Positions 17,675-26,633 of a DNA stretch of 64,000 nt are shown in pieces. Position 1 is the first letter of the stretch, and every line of letters begins with the position of its first letter. The stretch is from Clostridium sp031626875. Its GTDB lineage: Bacteria; Bacillota; Clostridia; Clostridiales; Clostridiaceae. The notes under the pieces were generated by a model, which made no database searches, was not told the origin of the DNA, and saw only the letters and a list, made by a program, of their open reading frames with translations. The stretch spans positions 1 to 64,000 of the forward strand of contig NZ_JANDMF010000011.1 in NCBI RefSeq assembly GCF_031626875.1. Direction: 5' to 3'. The position numbers and the translations under genes are program-made.

Positions 17675-17735
17675 TCTATTTAAAGAATCTATTTAAAGAA
17701 TCTATTTAAAGTATCTATTTAAAGTATCTATTTAA
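17675..17735 (-). repeat. 13-bp tandem repeat (4.7 copies) spanning the rubrerythrin stop
   Basis: Units TCTATTTAAAGAA (two) and TCTATTTAAAGTA (two) are followed by a partial TCTATTTAA. On the minus strand the first unit encodes the last residues RYFK and the stop. The rest are extra copies of the gene's own 3' end in the untranslated region. Confidence 0.9.
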
Positions 17736-18257
17736 TAATCCTTGGAATGCCTTTCCATGTCTAGCCTCATCTCTAGCCATTTCATGAACAGTGTCATGTA
17801 TAGCATCTAAGTTCAGCTCTTTAGCTCTCTTAGCTAAGTCAAACTTACCAGCAGTAGCTCCATTTTCAGCATCTACTCTCATTTCTAAGTTCTTCTTAGT
17901 TGAATCTGTTACAACTTCACCTAATAATTCAGCAAACTTTGAAGCATGTTCTGCTTCTTCCCAAGCTGCTTTTTCCCAATATAATCCTATTTCTGGATAA
18001 CCTTCTCTATGAGCAACTCTAGCCATAGCTAAGTACATACCAACCTCAGTACATTCTCCTTCAAAGTTAGCTCTTAAGTCAGCTATTATATCTTCTCTAG
18101 CTCCTTGTGCAACTCCTACAACATGCTCAGCTGCCCATGTTCTTTGTCCTGATTGTTCTGCAAATTTATCAGGGCCAACTCCACATACTGGGCACTTTTC
18201 TGGTGCAACATCTCCTTCATGAATATAACCACATACTGTACATACAAATTTTTTCAT
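17715..18257 (-). CDS. reverse rubrerythrin (NADH peroxidase / hydroperoxide reductase component)
   Basis: The 180-residue protein carries an N-terminal rubredoxin domain (CTVCGYIHEG and KCPVCG) and a C-terminal di-iron ferritin-like domain with FEGECTEVGMYLAMARVAHREG, WEEAEHASKF and ARDEARHGKAF. This order is the reverse of classical rubrerythrin. In clostridia such proteins reduce hydrogen peroxide and oxygen with electrons from NADH through rubredoxin-type carriers, and belong to the PerR regulon. GGGAGG lies 8 bp before the ATG. The promoter contains a Fur/PerR-like 7-1-7 inverted repeat, which fits peroxide control. Confidence 0.92.
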   Translation of the reverse strand: MKKFVCTVCGYIHEGDVAPEKCPVCGVGPDKFAEQSGQRTWAAEHVVGVAQGAREDIIADLRANFEGECTEVGMYLAMARVAHREGYPEIGLYWEKAAWEEAEHASKFAELLGEVVTDSTKKNLEMRVDAENGATAGKFDLAKRAKELNLDAIHDTVHEMARDEARHGKAFQGLLNRYFK

Positions 18258-18345
18258 AATTAATATCCTCCCTTTATTTTCAAATTTAATTTAATTTCTT
18301 ATCATTTTTATTCATCTTTTGTATCGCGTTTTCCTTACATATGTT

Positions 18346-18374
18346 ATTATATAATAATTATTATTAGTTGTAAA
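18346..18374 (-). promoter_or_regulatory. Rubrerythrin promoter with PerR/Fur-like box in the spacer
   Basis: Minus strand: TTTACA (18369-18374), a 17-bp spacer and a perfect TATAAT (18346-18351). The spacer contains TAATAATAATTATTA (18352-18366), a perfect 7-1-7 inverted repeat. It differs from the TTATAAT-N-ATTATAA PerR pattern only at the second position of each arm. Binding here would block RNA polymerase. The same 15-mer is in the promoter at 38233-38261. Confidence 0.7.
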
Positions 18375-18565
18375 GTATTTTTTTAAAAAAATTTTTATTC
18401 TGTTCTTTTATCGAATATTTATCCAAAACCCTAGCATATTTATTAAACTAATATCTATTTTTATTCATACTTAAACAATTTTACAATTCCTATAAAATAG
18501 CTTGTCTAAAAGAAATATCTACATTATAATTAATTTTGATTTATTTTTTCTTGAGGAGAACGTTA
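18375..18565. other. Divergent intergenic stretch before the APC permease
   Basis: Between the rubrerythrin promoter and the permease I see only AT-rich sequence ending in the permease ribosome site TTGAGGAGA. No small gene or stable hairpin is evident. Confidence 0.5.
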
Positions 18566-19900
18566 ATGAATAATAATAAAAATAATTTAAAACGAGAACT
18601 TGGACTGTTAGCTGCGACTGCTATCGTTGTTGGTAATATGGTCGGATCTGGAATTTTCACTGCACCTCAAACTTTAGCAAGTGTGTCCAATCCGTTTACA
18701 ACAATATTAGCTTGGGTTATAACGGGGGTGGGTTCTCTTCTTTTAGCTTTAACATTTGCTAAATTAGGAACTAGATATCCTTCTACTGGTGGTCCAATTG
18801 TATATACAAATAAAGCTTTTGGAGAATTTATGGCCTTTCTTGTTGCATGGACCTTTTGGATTGGTTCTTGGGTAGGAAATGCTGCAATTATAACTGCAAT
18901 TATTAAATACTTAACTCCATTTTTTCCTATTTTATCTACAAGTGGAGCTGTTTCATTTATAGTATCTTCTGCTTTTTTATGGATACTAACCTTTATTAAT
19001 TGTAAAGGTGTTAAAGAAGCTAGTATAGTAGGTATAATTACAACCACACTAAAACTTGGCGCTATATTAGTTTTTGTTGTTATTGCTATATATGGATTTA
19101 ATCCAGATTATCTAAGTACTTATTCTTCTCCTGATGTTCAGGGAATTAATACTTTGCCTGGTGCTATAGCTGTTACACTTTGGTCTTTTATAGGATTAGA
19201 AAGTGCTTCATTATCTGGTGGTGAAATTAAAAATCCAGAAGTTAATATAAAAAGAAGTACAATTATAGGAACTATTTTAGCTACTATAATATACTTATTA
19301 TTATCATTCTTAGCTATGGGGGGACTATCTCAGACAGACCTTGCTAGTTCTGATGCTCCATTATCAGCTATAATAAACCATATTACTGGTCAATCTTGGG
19401 GTGGTTCATTTATTTCTATAGGAATAGCTATTTCTGCTGCGGGGACTGCAAGTGGTTGGATATTAACTACTGGACGAGCTGCATATGCTGCTGGTGAAGA
19501 TGGATTATTCCCTAAAATTTTTGCTAATGTTCATCCAAAATTCAAAACGCCTGTAGCTTCTCTCGTAATATCAAGTATATGCACAAATTTATTGTTAATA
19601 CTTAATTACTCTTCTAGTTTATCAGAAGCATTTAACTTTATGATAAATTTAGCAACTTTATCATTTATACCTGCATATGCTTTAAGTACATGTGCAGAAA
19701 TAATACTTACATATAAATCAGGTACAAAACTAACTTTTTTAAGGTTTATGAAACATGGTTTCTTTCCTTTATTAGCATTTAGCTATTCTCTATATATTAT
19801 ATATGGATCTGGTTCTAATTCTGCTATGTGGATGTTTATTTTAATGTTACTAGGTGTACCATTCTATACATATAAAAAACTACAACATAAAAATCAATAA
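18566..19900 (+). CDS. APC-family amino acid permease
   Basis: The 444-residue protein has about twelve membrane segments. It shows the APC-superfamily first-helix signature VGNMVGSGIFTAPQTLA, then TGGPIVYTNKAFGEFMAFLVAW, and an LWSFIGLESASLSGGEIKNPE segment near 205. It likely exchanges or imports an amino acid by proton symport or antiport; the substrate cannot be read from sequence. I chose the ATG at 18566 with GAGGAGA 6 bp upstream, because an ATG ten codons earlier has no ribosome site. It is monocistronic. Confidence 0.85.
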   Translation: MNNNKNNLKRELGLLAATAIVVGNMVGSGIFTAPQTLASVSNPFTTILAWVITGVGSLLLALTFAKLGTRYPSTGGPIVYTNKAFGEFMAFLVAWTFWIGSWVGNAAIITAIIKYLTPFFPILSTSGAVSFIVSSAFLWILTFINCKGVKEASIVGIITTTLKLGAILVFVVIAIYGFNPDYLSTYSSPDVQGINTLPGAIAVTLWSFIGLESASLSGGEIKNPEVNIKRSTIIGTILATIIYLLLSFLAMGGLSQTDLASSDAPLSAIINHITGQSWGGSFISIGIAISAAGTASGWILTTGRAAYAAGEDGLFPKIFANVHPKFKTPVASLVISSICTNLLLILNYSSSLSEAFNFMINLATLSFIPAYALSTCAEIILTYKSGTKLTFLRFMKHGFFPLLAFSYSLYIIYGSGSNSAMWMFILMLLGVPFYTYKKLQHKNQ

Positions 19901-19902
19901 AT

Positions 19903-19948
19903 AAAAAAGCTAATTTTAGAACTTTCAAATTCTAAAATTAGCTTTTTT
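19903..19948. terminator. Bidirectional terminator
   Basis: 18-bp perfect arms (19903-19920 and 19931-19948, ending GCTTTTTT) lie between the convergent permease and deacetylase genes. Confidence 0.88.
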
Positions 19949-19952
19949 CAAT

Positions 19953-20891
19953 TTATTTTATTATTTTAAATTCATATCCTTGTTGTTTTAAATATTGTAT
20001 TATTCCTGGTAGCGCTTTTGCTGTTTCCTCTTTTCCATAAGTATCATGCATCAATACTAAAGCTTTTTCTCTCTTTCCTATAGTCTTTATTGCATATTCT
20101 GTTAATTCTCCTGCATTTTTAACTTTTCCCTCTGCATCTCCTGATAAACAATTCCAATCAATTTGATGCCAATCTTTTTCATGCAAAGCTTTGTCCACAC
20201 TATCAGCACCTTGTGGATCCTTTTTACTCCAAGTTTCTTGCCCTCCAGGAAATCTTAATGCTCTTGTTGAAAATTTCTCTCCTAATATTTTTTTCAAAGA
20301 ATCATCTGTCTTATTAAAATCAGTCATACAATTTTCTATATTTATTTTTTCTTTTGGAAACAAATAGTTATAATCATGAGAATAAGAATGTATTCCTATT
20401 GCATTTCCCTCTTCAACTTCTCTTTTTACTAAATTCTTGCTTGCTTCATTTTTGTCCATATTTTTTCCTACTAGAAAGAAAGTTGCATGTACATTTTCTG
20501 ATTTAAGAATATCTAAAATTTGTGGGGTAACAGTTTCTGATGGCCCATCATCAAAAGTTAAATAAGCAACTTTTTTCCCATCAGCTCCTTCAGGCTTCTG
20601 CCCTTTTTCCTGTTCTGCTATATATTTTTCTAAATATTCAACATTTTCCACTTCATTATCACTAGATTTATCTATAGGCCCATAATTTTTTTCAGTTTTA
20701 TTATCTTGATTTTGTGTTGGTGAAGAATCACTTGCTACTGCTTTTAAAACTTCCTTGTTTTTAGAAAATTTTTGAGTTAATAAAGTCCCCCCTACAACTA
20801 TTCCAACTACAATTGAACTCACTAATATTGTAATTTTTAACTTTCTGTTTTTCCAATCATACTTTTTGTTATGTTTGTTATAAAATTTCAT
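19953..20891 (-). CDS. membrane-anchored polysaccharide deacetylase (NodB domain)
   Basis: The 312-residue protein has one N-terminal membrane helix (about 22-40), a low-complexity linker, and an extracellular NodB domain (about 105-310). The motifs are the catalytic Asp in LTFDDGPSE, metal-binding HSYSH, RFPGGQ, and a C-terminal LVLMHDTYG. Related proteins remove acetyl groups from peptidoglycan GlcNAc or MurNAc, giving lysozyme resistance or spore cortex modification. The exact substrate is not decided by sequence. AGGGGG precedes the ATG. Confidence 0.88.
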   Translation of the reverse strand: MKFYNKHNKKYDWKNRKLKITILVSSIVVGIVVGGTLLTQKFSKNKEVLKAVASDSSPTQNQDNKTEKNYGPIDKSSDNEVENVEYLEKYIAEQEKGQKPEGADGKKVAYLTFDDGPSETVTPQILDILKSENVHATFFLVGKNMDKNEASKNLVKREVEEGNAIGIHSYSHDYNYLFPKEKINIENCMTDFNKTDDSLKKILGEKFSTRALRFPGGQETWSKKDPQGADSVDKALHEKDWHQIDWNCLSGDAEGKVKNAGELTEYAIKTIGKREKALVLMHDTYGKEETAKALPGIIQYLKQQGYEFKIIK

Positions 20892-21169
20892 TGGTAATTC
20901 CCCCTATGCGATAATATGAATTTACTCTTTATTAACTAAATAGCTTGTCCATTAATTTTGTTAAGAAAGAGTAGTATTATTGCAATTGCTTCTATATTTA
21001 TCTTTATTTATAGTTATAATTTTTTATGATTTGATATTTTCTTAATAATTATATCAAAAACTTATTAACATTTAAAATACATATTTTGAATTTTCAGCCA
21101 AAATACTGAAATGTTTATTTGTTTTAATCGATTATATTAATATAAATTAATTTTATGGAGGAAAATATT

Positions 21170-21925
21170 ATGAATAAAAAAGATTTAATAGATATTGATG
21201 AAAATAAACTTCCCAATATTTCTCTTTCAGAAGAACAAATAAATAGAATAAAGAAAAGTCTTTATAAAAACATAAAACGATTTACCGAAAATAATTATGA
21301 ATTAAAAACAGATATCTCTTTAGAAAATATAAAAAGAATTGAAGCTAACTTAGGAGATAGAAAAGATGATATTATTCATGGAGTTAAGCATGCTAGAGTT
21401 TTAAAAGAATTAGCTTTACAAGCAACCCGTAAGGATTGTACCATTAAAGATAAAAAAATCATTTGTGATAAGTTTTTCCAAATCGGTGCTGGTATGGAAA
21501 ATAAAGATGCTACTCTTTCTATATTTTATTCAGTATTCTATTGTCAAATATATATATCAAAAGATTATTTTATATCCTACTCTTTTGACAACTTTTATAG
21601 ACTTCAGCATAGAAGGATTATTCCAATGAAATATATAAAAGCAGCAGGAATATCAAGAATGGATAAAGATAGGTTAAAATTATCTAGTGACAACTTAATA
21701 ATAGATATAGACTATCGGTCTAATGAAAATTTATCTACTTATTATTTAGTGGGTAAAATGGATGATATGGTTGAAGTAAAAGATTTACTTATAACGCTTG
21801 GTGCTAAACCCTTTAATCATAAAAGATTTTCTATTGGCAGAATTTCTGGAATTATATACTATTCAATCTTTGCTTTGGCTATAGTTTATTTTTTTATAAA
21901 CCTCATACTTCATAAGTTTTTGTAA
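21170..21925 (+). CDS. single-pass membrane protein paired with ECF sigma factor
   Basis: I do not recognise this 251-residue protein. It is mostly soluble and lysine-rich, with a globular, strand-rich middle (about 105-210, with alternating hydrophobic and polar stretches suggestive of a PH-like or YcxB-like fold) and one C-terminal membrane helix (about 228-246). It lies 12 bp before the ECF sigma gene, so the two are surely co-transcribed. Location suggests it may control that sigma factor, as anti-sigma proteins do, but it lacks a visible zinc-binding HxxxCxxC anti-sigma motif. The ATG at 21170 follows GGAGG; an upstream in-frame ATG is part of that ribosome site. Confidence 0.6.
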   Translation: MNKKDLIDIDENKLPNISLSEEQINRIKKSLYKNIKRFTENNYELKTDISLENIKRIEANLGDRKDDIIHGVKHARVLKELALQATRKDCTIKDKKIICDKFFQIGAGMENKDATLSIFYSVFYCQIYISKDYFISYSFDNFYRLQHRRIIPMKYIKAAGISRMDKDRLKLSSDNLIIDIDYRSNENLSTYYLVGKMDDMVEVKDLLITLGAKPFNHKRFSIGRISGIIYYSIFALAIVYFFINLILHKFL

Positions 21926-21937
21926 GGAGAATCTTCT

Positions 21938-22480
21938 ATGGTTAATAATTTAAATTTCATAACTCAATTAAAACTTCAAAATCCAGATGCTCTATTATAT
22001 GTTTTAGATAACTTCGGCAATCTAGTATATAAGATAGCTTATTCAAATTTACACTCATTTGAGCTAAGTGAAGAATGTGTAAATGAGGTTCTTTTTAAAA
22101 TTTGGACTTCAATAAACAATTTTGATTACTCTGATGATAAATTTAAAAATTGGATTGCTGCAATAACTAAATATACTTCTATTGATATGTTACGTAAAGA
22201 AAAGAAATATTTTAATGATATTACTGATGATAATTTAACAATTAAATCTAATGAAGATATAGAAGAAAACTTAATTCAAAAAGAGGAACTTGAAAATATA
22301 AAAAATCATATTAATAATCTTAAAGATATAGATAAGAATATATGCATTGAACGATTCTTCTATAATAAAAGCCTTAAAGAAATTGGAGAAACTTATAATA
22401 TGACACCTAATGCTGTTGATTTAAGAATTATGAGAGCTAGAAAAAAACTAAAAAATCTAAATATATCCTCCTCTAGTTGA
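21938..22480 (+). CDS. ECF (sigma-70 family) RNA polymerase sigma factor
   Basis: The 180-residue protein has region 2 (about 10-85, with LYVLDNFGNLVYKIAYSNLHS and the WIAAITKYTSIDMLRKEKKY DNA-melting/-10 recognition helix) and region 4 (about 125-175, with KSLKEIGETYNMTPNAVDLRIMRARKKLK, a helix-turn-helix). Spacing and length are typical of ECF factors. AAGGAGAATCTTCT precedes the ATG. Its regulon is unknown. I saw no clear autoregulatory ECF promoter in front of the operon. Confidence 0.87.
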   Translation: MVNNLNFITQLKLQNPDALLYVLDNFGNLVYKIAYSNLHSFELSEECVNEVLFKIWTSINNFDYSDDKFKNWIAAITKYTSIDMLRKEKKYFNDITDDNLTIKSNEDIEENLIQKEELENIKNHINNLKDIDKNICIERFFYNKSLKEIGETYNMTPNAVDLRIMRARKKLKNLNISSSS

Positions 22481-22570
22481 CTTTGCCCCTTTGAAAATAT
22501 ATAATTACTTATATTGTTAATAATTTTATATTTTGCGTTGAGTAGAAGTAGTACTATATATTTTATCTTT

Positions 22571-22757
22571 AGAGAGTTATCGGTTGGTGAAAGATAATGC
22601 TAAAACTATAGGAACTTGTCTAGGAGCTATACTTGTTAAAAGCAAGTACGGATAACCCGTTATAGTTTTGAGTGAGGATATTAAAATTATCCTAATTAGA
22701 GTGGTACCACGGAAATACACCTTTCGTCTCTTAATTTTAGAGGCGAAAGGTTTTTTA
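22571..22757 (+). promoter_or_regulatory. T-box leader of leuS
   Basis: A tRNA-sensing leader. AGAGAG (22571-22576) and GGTTGGTG open the 5' region. GAACTTGTCTAGGAG has a CTT Leu codon (22615-22617) in the position expected for the specifier. AGAGTGGTACCACGG (22698-22712) is the T-box antiterminator element. A terminator with 12-bp arms (22719-22730, 22740-22751) and a T-run follows. Uncharged tRNA-Leu should stabilise the antiterminator and allow leuS expression. The specifier choice rests on alignment by eye. Confidence 0.9.
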
Positions 22758-22786
22758 TTTTTATTTATTTTAAGGAGGAAATAAAC

Positions 22787-25234
22787 ATGGGAAAATACGG
22801 AACTAGTATTGATAAGAAATGGCAAGAAATTTGGGAAAAGAATGATTTATATAAATTCAATCCTGAAAATTTAGATAAAAAACTTTATACTCTTGAAATG
22901 TTCTCTTACCCATCAGGAAGTCAACTACATGCTGGTCACTGGTTTAATTATGGTCCAGTTGATTCTTGGGCTAGAATGAAGAGAATGGAAGGATTTAATG
23001 TATTCCAACCTATGGGATTTGATGCTTTTGGATTACCTGCTGAAAACTTTGCAATAAAAACAGGAATTCACCCACAAGATTCTACTTATAAGAATATAGA
23101 AACTATGGAACAACAATTAAAAGCTATGGGTGCAATGTTTAACTGGGAAAATGAAGTTGTAACTTGTGATCCAGATTACTACAAATGGACTCAATGGTTA
23201 TTCTTAAAGCTTTATGAAAAAGGTTTAGCTTATAGAAAGAAAGCTCCTGTAAACTGGTGTCCATCATGTAATACTGTCCTTGCTAATGAACAAGTTATTG
23301 ATGGGCAATGTGAAAGATGCTCAAGTGAAGTTACTAAAAAGGAATTAACTCAATGGTTCTTCAAAATAACTGATTATGCTGATGAATTACTTGATAAATT
23401 AGACGATTTAGATTGGCCTGAAAAGACAGTTGCTATGCAAAAACACTGGATAGGAAGATCTACTGGAGCTGAAGTTACATTTAAAGTTAAAGATTCAGAT
23501 TTAAGCTTTAATGTATTCACTACAAGAGTTGACACTTTAAATGGAGTTACTTATGTTGTTTTAGCCCCTGAAAATAAATTAGTTGATAAATTAACTCTTC
23601 CTGAATATAAAGATGCAGTTGAAGAATATAAAGAAGTTTCAGCTAAACAATCAGAGATAGAAAGACAATCTATTTCAAAAGAAAAGACAGGAGTATTCAC
23701 TGGCTCATATGCTATAAATCCTATAAATGGAAAAGAAGTTCCAATATGGATTTCTGATTATGTTCTTGCAACATATGGTACTGGTGCTGTTATGGCAGTT
23801 CCTGCTCATGATGAAAGAGATTATGCTTTTGCTACTAAATTTAATTTACCAATAGAAAGAGTTATAACTAACAAGAAAGTTGAAGAAGTAACCCTTCCTT
23901 ACTGCGAATATGGAGTTATTACAAACTCTGATGAATTTGATGGTTTAACTACTGAAGAAGGGAAAGTTAAAATTGTTGAAAAACTAGCTAAAGAAAACTT
24001 AGGTTCACAGAAGGTTAACTTCAGATTAAGAGACTGGCTAGTTTCAAGACAAAGATATTGGGGAGCTCCAATTCCAGTAATATACTGTGATAAGTGTGGA
24101 ATTGTTCCTGTCCCTGAAAAGGATCTTCCAGTTAAATTACCTTATGATGTTGAATTTGCTCCAGACGGTAAGTCCCCACTTGCTAAAAGTGCAGAATTCT
24201 TAAATACAACTTGTCCGCATTGTGGTGGTAAAGCTACAAAAGAATGTGATACTTTAGATACATTTGTATGTTCATCATGGTATTACTTAAGATACCCTGA
24301 TAATAAAAACTCAAATAACCCATTTGATTCAGAATTAATAAACAAAATGCTTCCAGTTGATAAATATGTTGGAGGCCCTGAACATGCTTGTATGCATCTT
24401 CTTTATGCAAGATTTATTACTAAAGCTTTAAGAGATATGGGATACTTAAAGTTTGATGAACCATTTAAATCTTTAACTCATCAAGGACTTATATTAGGCC
24501 CTGATGGACTTAAGATGAGTAAATCAAAAGGAAATACTATATCACCTGATACTTATATTAGCCAATATGGTGCTGATGTATTTAGAATGTATTTAATGTT
24601 TGGTTTTGCTTACACTGAAGGTGGAGCTTGGAGTGATGATGGAATTAAATCTGTTGCTAGATTTGTAGATAGAATTGAAAGGACTTTAGAATCAGCTATT
24701 AATGCTATAAATTCTGGAAATGGTAAGATTTCAATAGATAAAGCCGAAAAAGAATTAAACTTCTGGAGACATAACGCTATTAAAGGTGTTACTGAAGATG
24801 GAGATAAAATGCAATTTAATACTGCTATTGCAAGGATGATGGAATTTGTTAACGCTCTATCTAAGTACATGCAAGAAGAAACTAAAAATTTAGATTGCTT
24901 AAAAGAAGTTTGCACTGATTTTGTTAAGTTACTTGCACCATTTGCACCTCACTTCTCTGAAGAGCAATGGAATACCTTAGGCTATACTACATCTATATTT
25001 AATGAAAAATGGCCAATATTTGATTCTAAAGCTTTAGTTAAAGATGAAATTGAAATAGCTATTCAAGTTAATGGTAAGATAAAGAATAGAATAAATGTTG
25101 CTTCTGATTTAGACGAAGAGGGAATAAAAACAGCTGCATTAAATGATGAAACTATCAAGAGTACTACTGAAGGAAAAACTATAGTTAAAGTTATAGTTAT
25201 CAAAGGAAGACTTGTTAATATAGTTATAAAATAA
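22787..25234 (+). CDS. leuS: leucyl-tRNA synthetase
   Basis: It charges tRNA-Leu. The 815 residues show the class I motifs: YPSGSQLHAGHW (a HIGH variant) near 45, FQPMGFDAFGLPAENFA, a zinc knuckle (WCPSCN and CERCSSE), a CP1 editing domain with TTRVDTLNGVTYVVLAPE and YGTGAVMAVPAHDERD, a second zinc site (CPHCGG), WYYLRYPD, and KMSKSKGNT near 575. The second HIGH residue change (LHAGHW) seems characteristic of a clostridial subgroup rather than damage. AAGGAGG precedes the ATG. Expression is controlled by the upstream T-box. Confidence 0.96.
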   Translation: MGKYGTSIDKKWQEIWEKNDLYKFNPENLDKKLYTLEMFSYPSGSQLHAGHWFNYGPVDSWARMKRMEGFNVFQPMGFDAFGLPAENFAIKTGIHPQDSTYKNIETMEQQLKAMGAMFNWENEVVTCDPDYYKWTQWLFLKLYEKGLAYRKKAPVNWCPSCNTVLANEQVIDGQCERCSSEVTKKELTQWFFKITDYADELLDKLDDLDWPEKTVAMQKHWIGRSTGAEVTFKVKDSDLSFNVFTTRVDTLNGVTYVVLAPENKLVDKLTLPEYKDAVEEYKEVSAKQSEIERQSISKEKTGVFTGSYAINPINGKEVPIWISDYVLATYGTGAVMAVPAHDERDYAFATKFNLPIERVITNKKVEEVTLPYCEYGVITNSDEFDGLTTEEGKVKIVEKLAKENLGSQKVNFRLRDWLVSRQRYWGAPIPVIYCDKCGIVPVPEKDLPVKLPYDVEFAPDGKSPLAKSAEFLNTTCPHCGGKATKECDTLDTFVCSSWYYLRYPDNKNSNNPFDSELINKMLPVDKYVGGPEHACMHLLYARFITKALRDMGYLKFDEPFKSLTHQGLILGPDGLKMSKSKGNTISPDTYISQYGADVFRMYLMFGFAYTEGGAWSDDGIKSVARFVDRIERTLESAINAINSGNGKISIDKAEKELNFWRHNAIKGVTEDGDKMQFNTAIARMMEFVNALSKYMQEETKNLDCLKEVCTDFVKLLAPFAPHFSEEQWNTLGYTTSIFNEKWPIFDSKALVKDEIEIAIQVNGKIKNRINVASDLDEEGIKTAALNDETIKSTTEGKTIVKVIVIKGRLVNIVIK

Positions 25235-25306
25235 AAAGGAGCCCAATGAAGTATACTTCCAAATGTTATATCTAACATTTTTAGTTCACTTCACTAGGGC
25301 TCTTTT
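25234..25306. terminator. Long terminator hairpin after leuS
   Basis: AAAAGGAGCCC (25234-25244) pairs with GGGCTCTTTT (25297-25306), and an inner TGAAGT/ACTTCA pair strengthens it. It overlaps the leuS stop and reaches the end of the convergent gene at 25305, so it likely serves both. Confidence 0.8.
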
Positions 25307-26057
25307 ATTCTTCTTCATCTTCACCTTCATTTAATACAATTTTAAATTCGGCTAATACTTCACTAACTAATTTTTCATCTAATTGCTTATAACACTGCAT
25401 ATAACCTGACTTTTCCAATTCTCTTGAGATATCTTTACTCATTTCCATCCATATTTCTGGAACATATACCCACACAATTTCTTCATATGAACAACTAAGC
25501 AAAAAATGTTCCATTCCACAAAATGAATATTCTTGTATGTTATGTTTTTTATTATATTTTATATAATCTTCAACTATATTTACTCCTAATTTATATCCAT
25601 AAGTATCTACAAAGAAAAAATCAAATTTCCTTCTTCTTGCTTTTAGTGTATCAACCTCCATAATTCTAATCTTCTTTTTTTCTGGATAGTTTTTCTTATA
25701 TAAACTGACAATATCAGGATTACTTTCATATACTACAACTTCTTTAATATCTTTCTTTTTAGATAGTTCTTGTGCTAAATATCCTAGCCCAAGTCCAACT
25801 ACAGCTACTTTTCCTTTTGCCCATTTTATAATTTCATAATACCCCTCAATTTCCTTAGGTCCTATTCTTGATATTAACCTACTATCTTCCCAAAGTTCTG
25901 GAATTTCAATATTCATTTCTTTTTCTTTTTCATAAAGATATCCTTCAGTAATTCCTGTGCTTTTAGAAATTCTAAATTCTCCACACTGATTTTCATTAAT
26001 TAGTAAATTGTATTCTTTTAATTTTTCTTCAATAAAATTCTCTTCATATGGTCCCAT
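25305..26057 (-). CDS. SAM-dependent methyltransferase-like (spermidine-synthase-fold) protein
   Basis: The 250-residue protein has a Rossmann methyltransferase core. A glycine-rich motif I KVAVVGLGLGYLAQELSKK lies near 85, an acidic motif II VVVYESNPDIVSLY near 108, and FDFFFVDTYGYKLG near 145. The pattern recalls spermidine-synthase-like methyltransferases, but no catalytic residues for polyamine synthesis are evident. The function is unknown; it ends in an acidic tail (EGEDEEE). AAGGAGATTAAGTTA precedes the ATG. Its 5' region is divergent from the HesB-like gene. Confidence 0.6.
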   Translation of the reverse strand: MGPYEENFIEEKLKEYNLLINENQCGEFRISKSTGITEGYLYEKEKEMNIEIPELWEDSRLISRIGPKEIEGYYEIIKWAKGKVAVVGLGLGYLAQELSKKKDIKEVVVYESNPDIVSLYKKNYPEKKKIRIMEVDTLKARRRKFDFFFVDTYGYKLGVNIVEDYIKYNKKHNIQEYSFCGMEHFLLSCSYEEIVWVYVPEIWMEMSKDISRELEKSGYMQCYKQLDEKLVSEVLAEFKIVLNEGEDEEE

Positions 26058-26247
26058 TAACTTAATCTCCTTATTTAGTCTTATAATGTATCTTTAGTAT
26101 ATTTTCGAAGATTTCATCCCATTTATATAATATTATACCTATTTTCTAACTATCTGAATAGTCTTTATAAAAACTTCTTGAAATAAAATATCAGTGTGTT
26201 ATACTATATTAAATAATAAAAATTATCAATTAGAGAGGGTGAATTTT

Positions 26248-26577
26248 ATGAAAAACATTACTATAAGTGATGAAGCATACAACGAATTTAAGGAATTCTT
26301 AGATGAAAATAAAGTTGAAGATTACAATGTAAGGATAAATTTAGCTGGTTATGCATGTAGTGGTCCAGCTTTCAATATATCAGTAAGCCAAATAACAGAT
26401 TCAGATATAAGTGAAAAAGTTAATGATATTACTTTTATTGCTGAAAAAACTTTAATAGATGAATTTGGTGGTTTTATAATCCTTTCAACTGATGAAAATG
26501 ATGGCAGAGGACTTTCATTAAGACCTGTTATAGCTTCAGAAGGCGGCTGTGGTTCTTGCGGTGGTGGATGTCACTAA
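26248..26577 (+). CDS. HesB/IscA-like protein with Cys-rich C-terminus
   Basis: The 109-residue protein has the HesB-like fold pattern (ITISDEAYNEFKEFL, VRINLAGYACSGPAFNISV, GFIILSTDENDGRGLSLRP). It ends in GGCGSCGGGCH. Relatives are iron-sulfur scaffold-like proteins, and clostridial relatives include forms with selenocysteine near the tail. Here every such position is Cys and no in-frame TGA is present. The ATG at 26248 follows GAGAGGGTGAATTTT. A start 18 codons earlier is possible by frame but lacks a ribosome site. Confidence 0.75.
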   Translation: MKNITISDEAYNEFKEFLDENKVEDYNVRINLAGYACSGPAFNISVSQITDSDISEKVNDITFIAEKTLIDEFGGFIILSTDENDGRGLSLRPVIASEGGCGSCGGGCH

Positions 26578-26585
26578 TTTCTTAC

Positions 26586-26622
26586 GGATGTTTTAAAATT
26601 TTATTAAAACATCCATTTTTTA
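26586..26622 (+). terminator. Terminator after HesB-like gene
   Basis: GGATGTTTTAA (26586-26596) pairs with TTAAAACATCC (26604-26614), followed by ATTTTTTAT. Confidence 0.8.
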
Positions 26623-26633
26623 TCTCAAAACTA

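Noticed and set aside
17675..17735. Short tandem repeats considered as a CRISPR or iteron origin
   Set aside because: The 13-bp units abut with no spacers, and lie at the end of a gene with no replication gene nearby.
26248..26577. HesB-like gene as a selenoprotein
   Set aside because: There is no in-frame TGA before the natural stop; all candidate positions are Cys codons.
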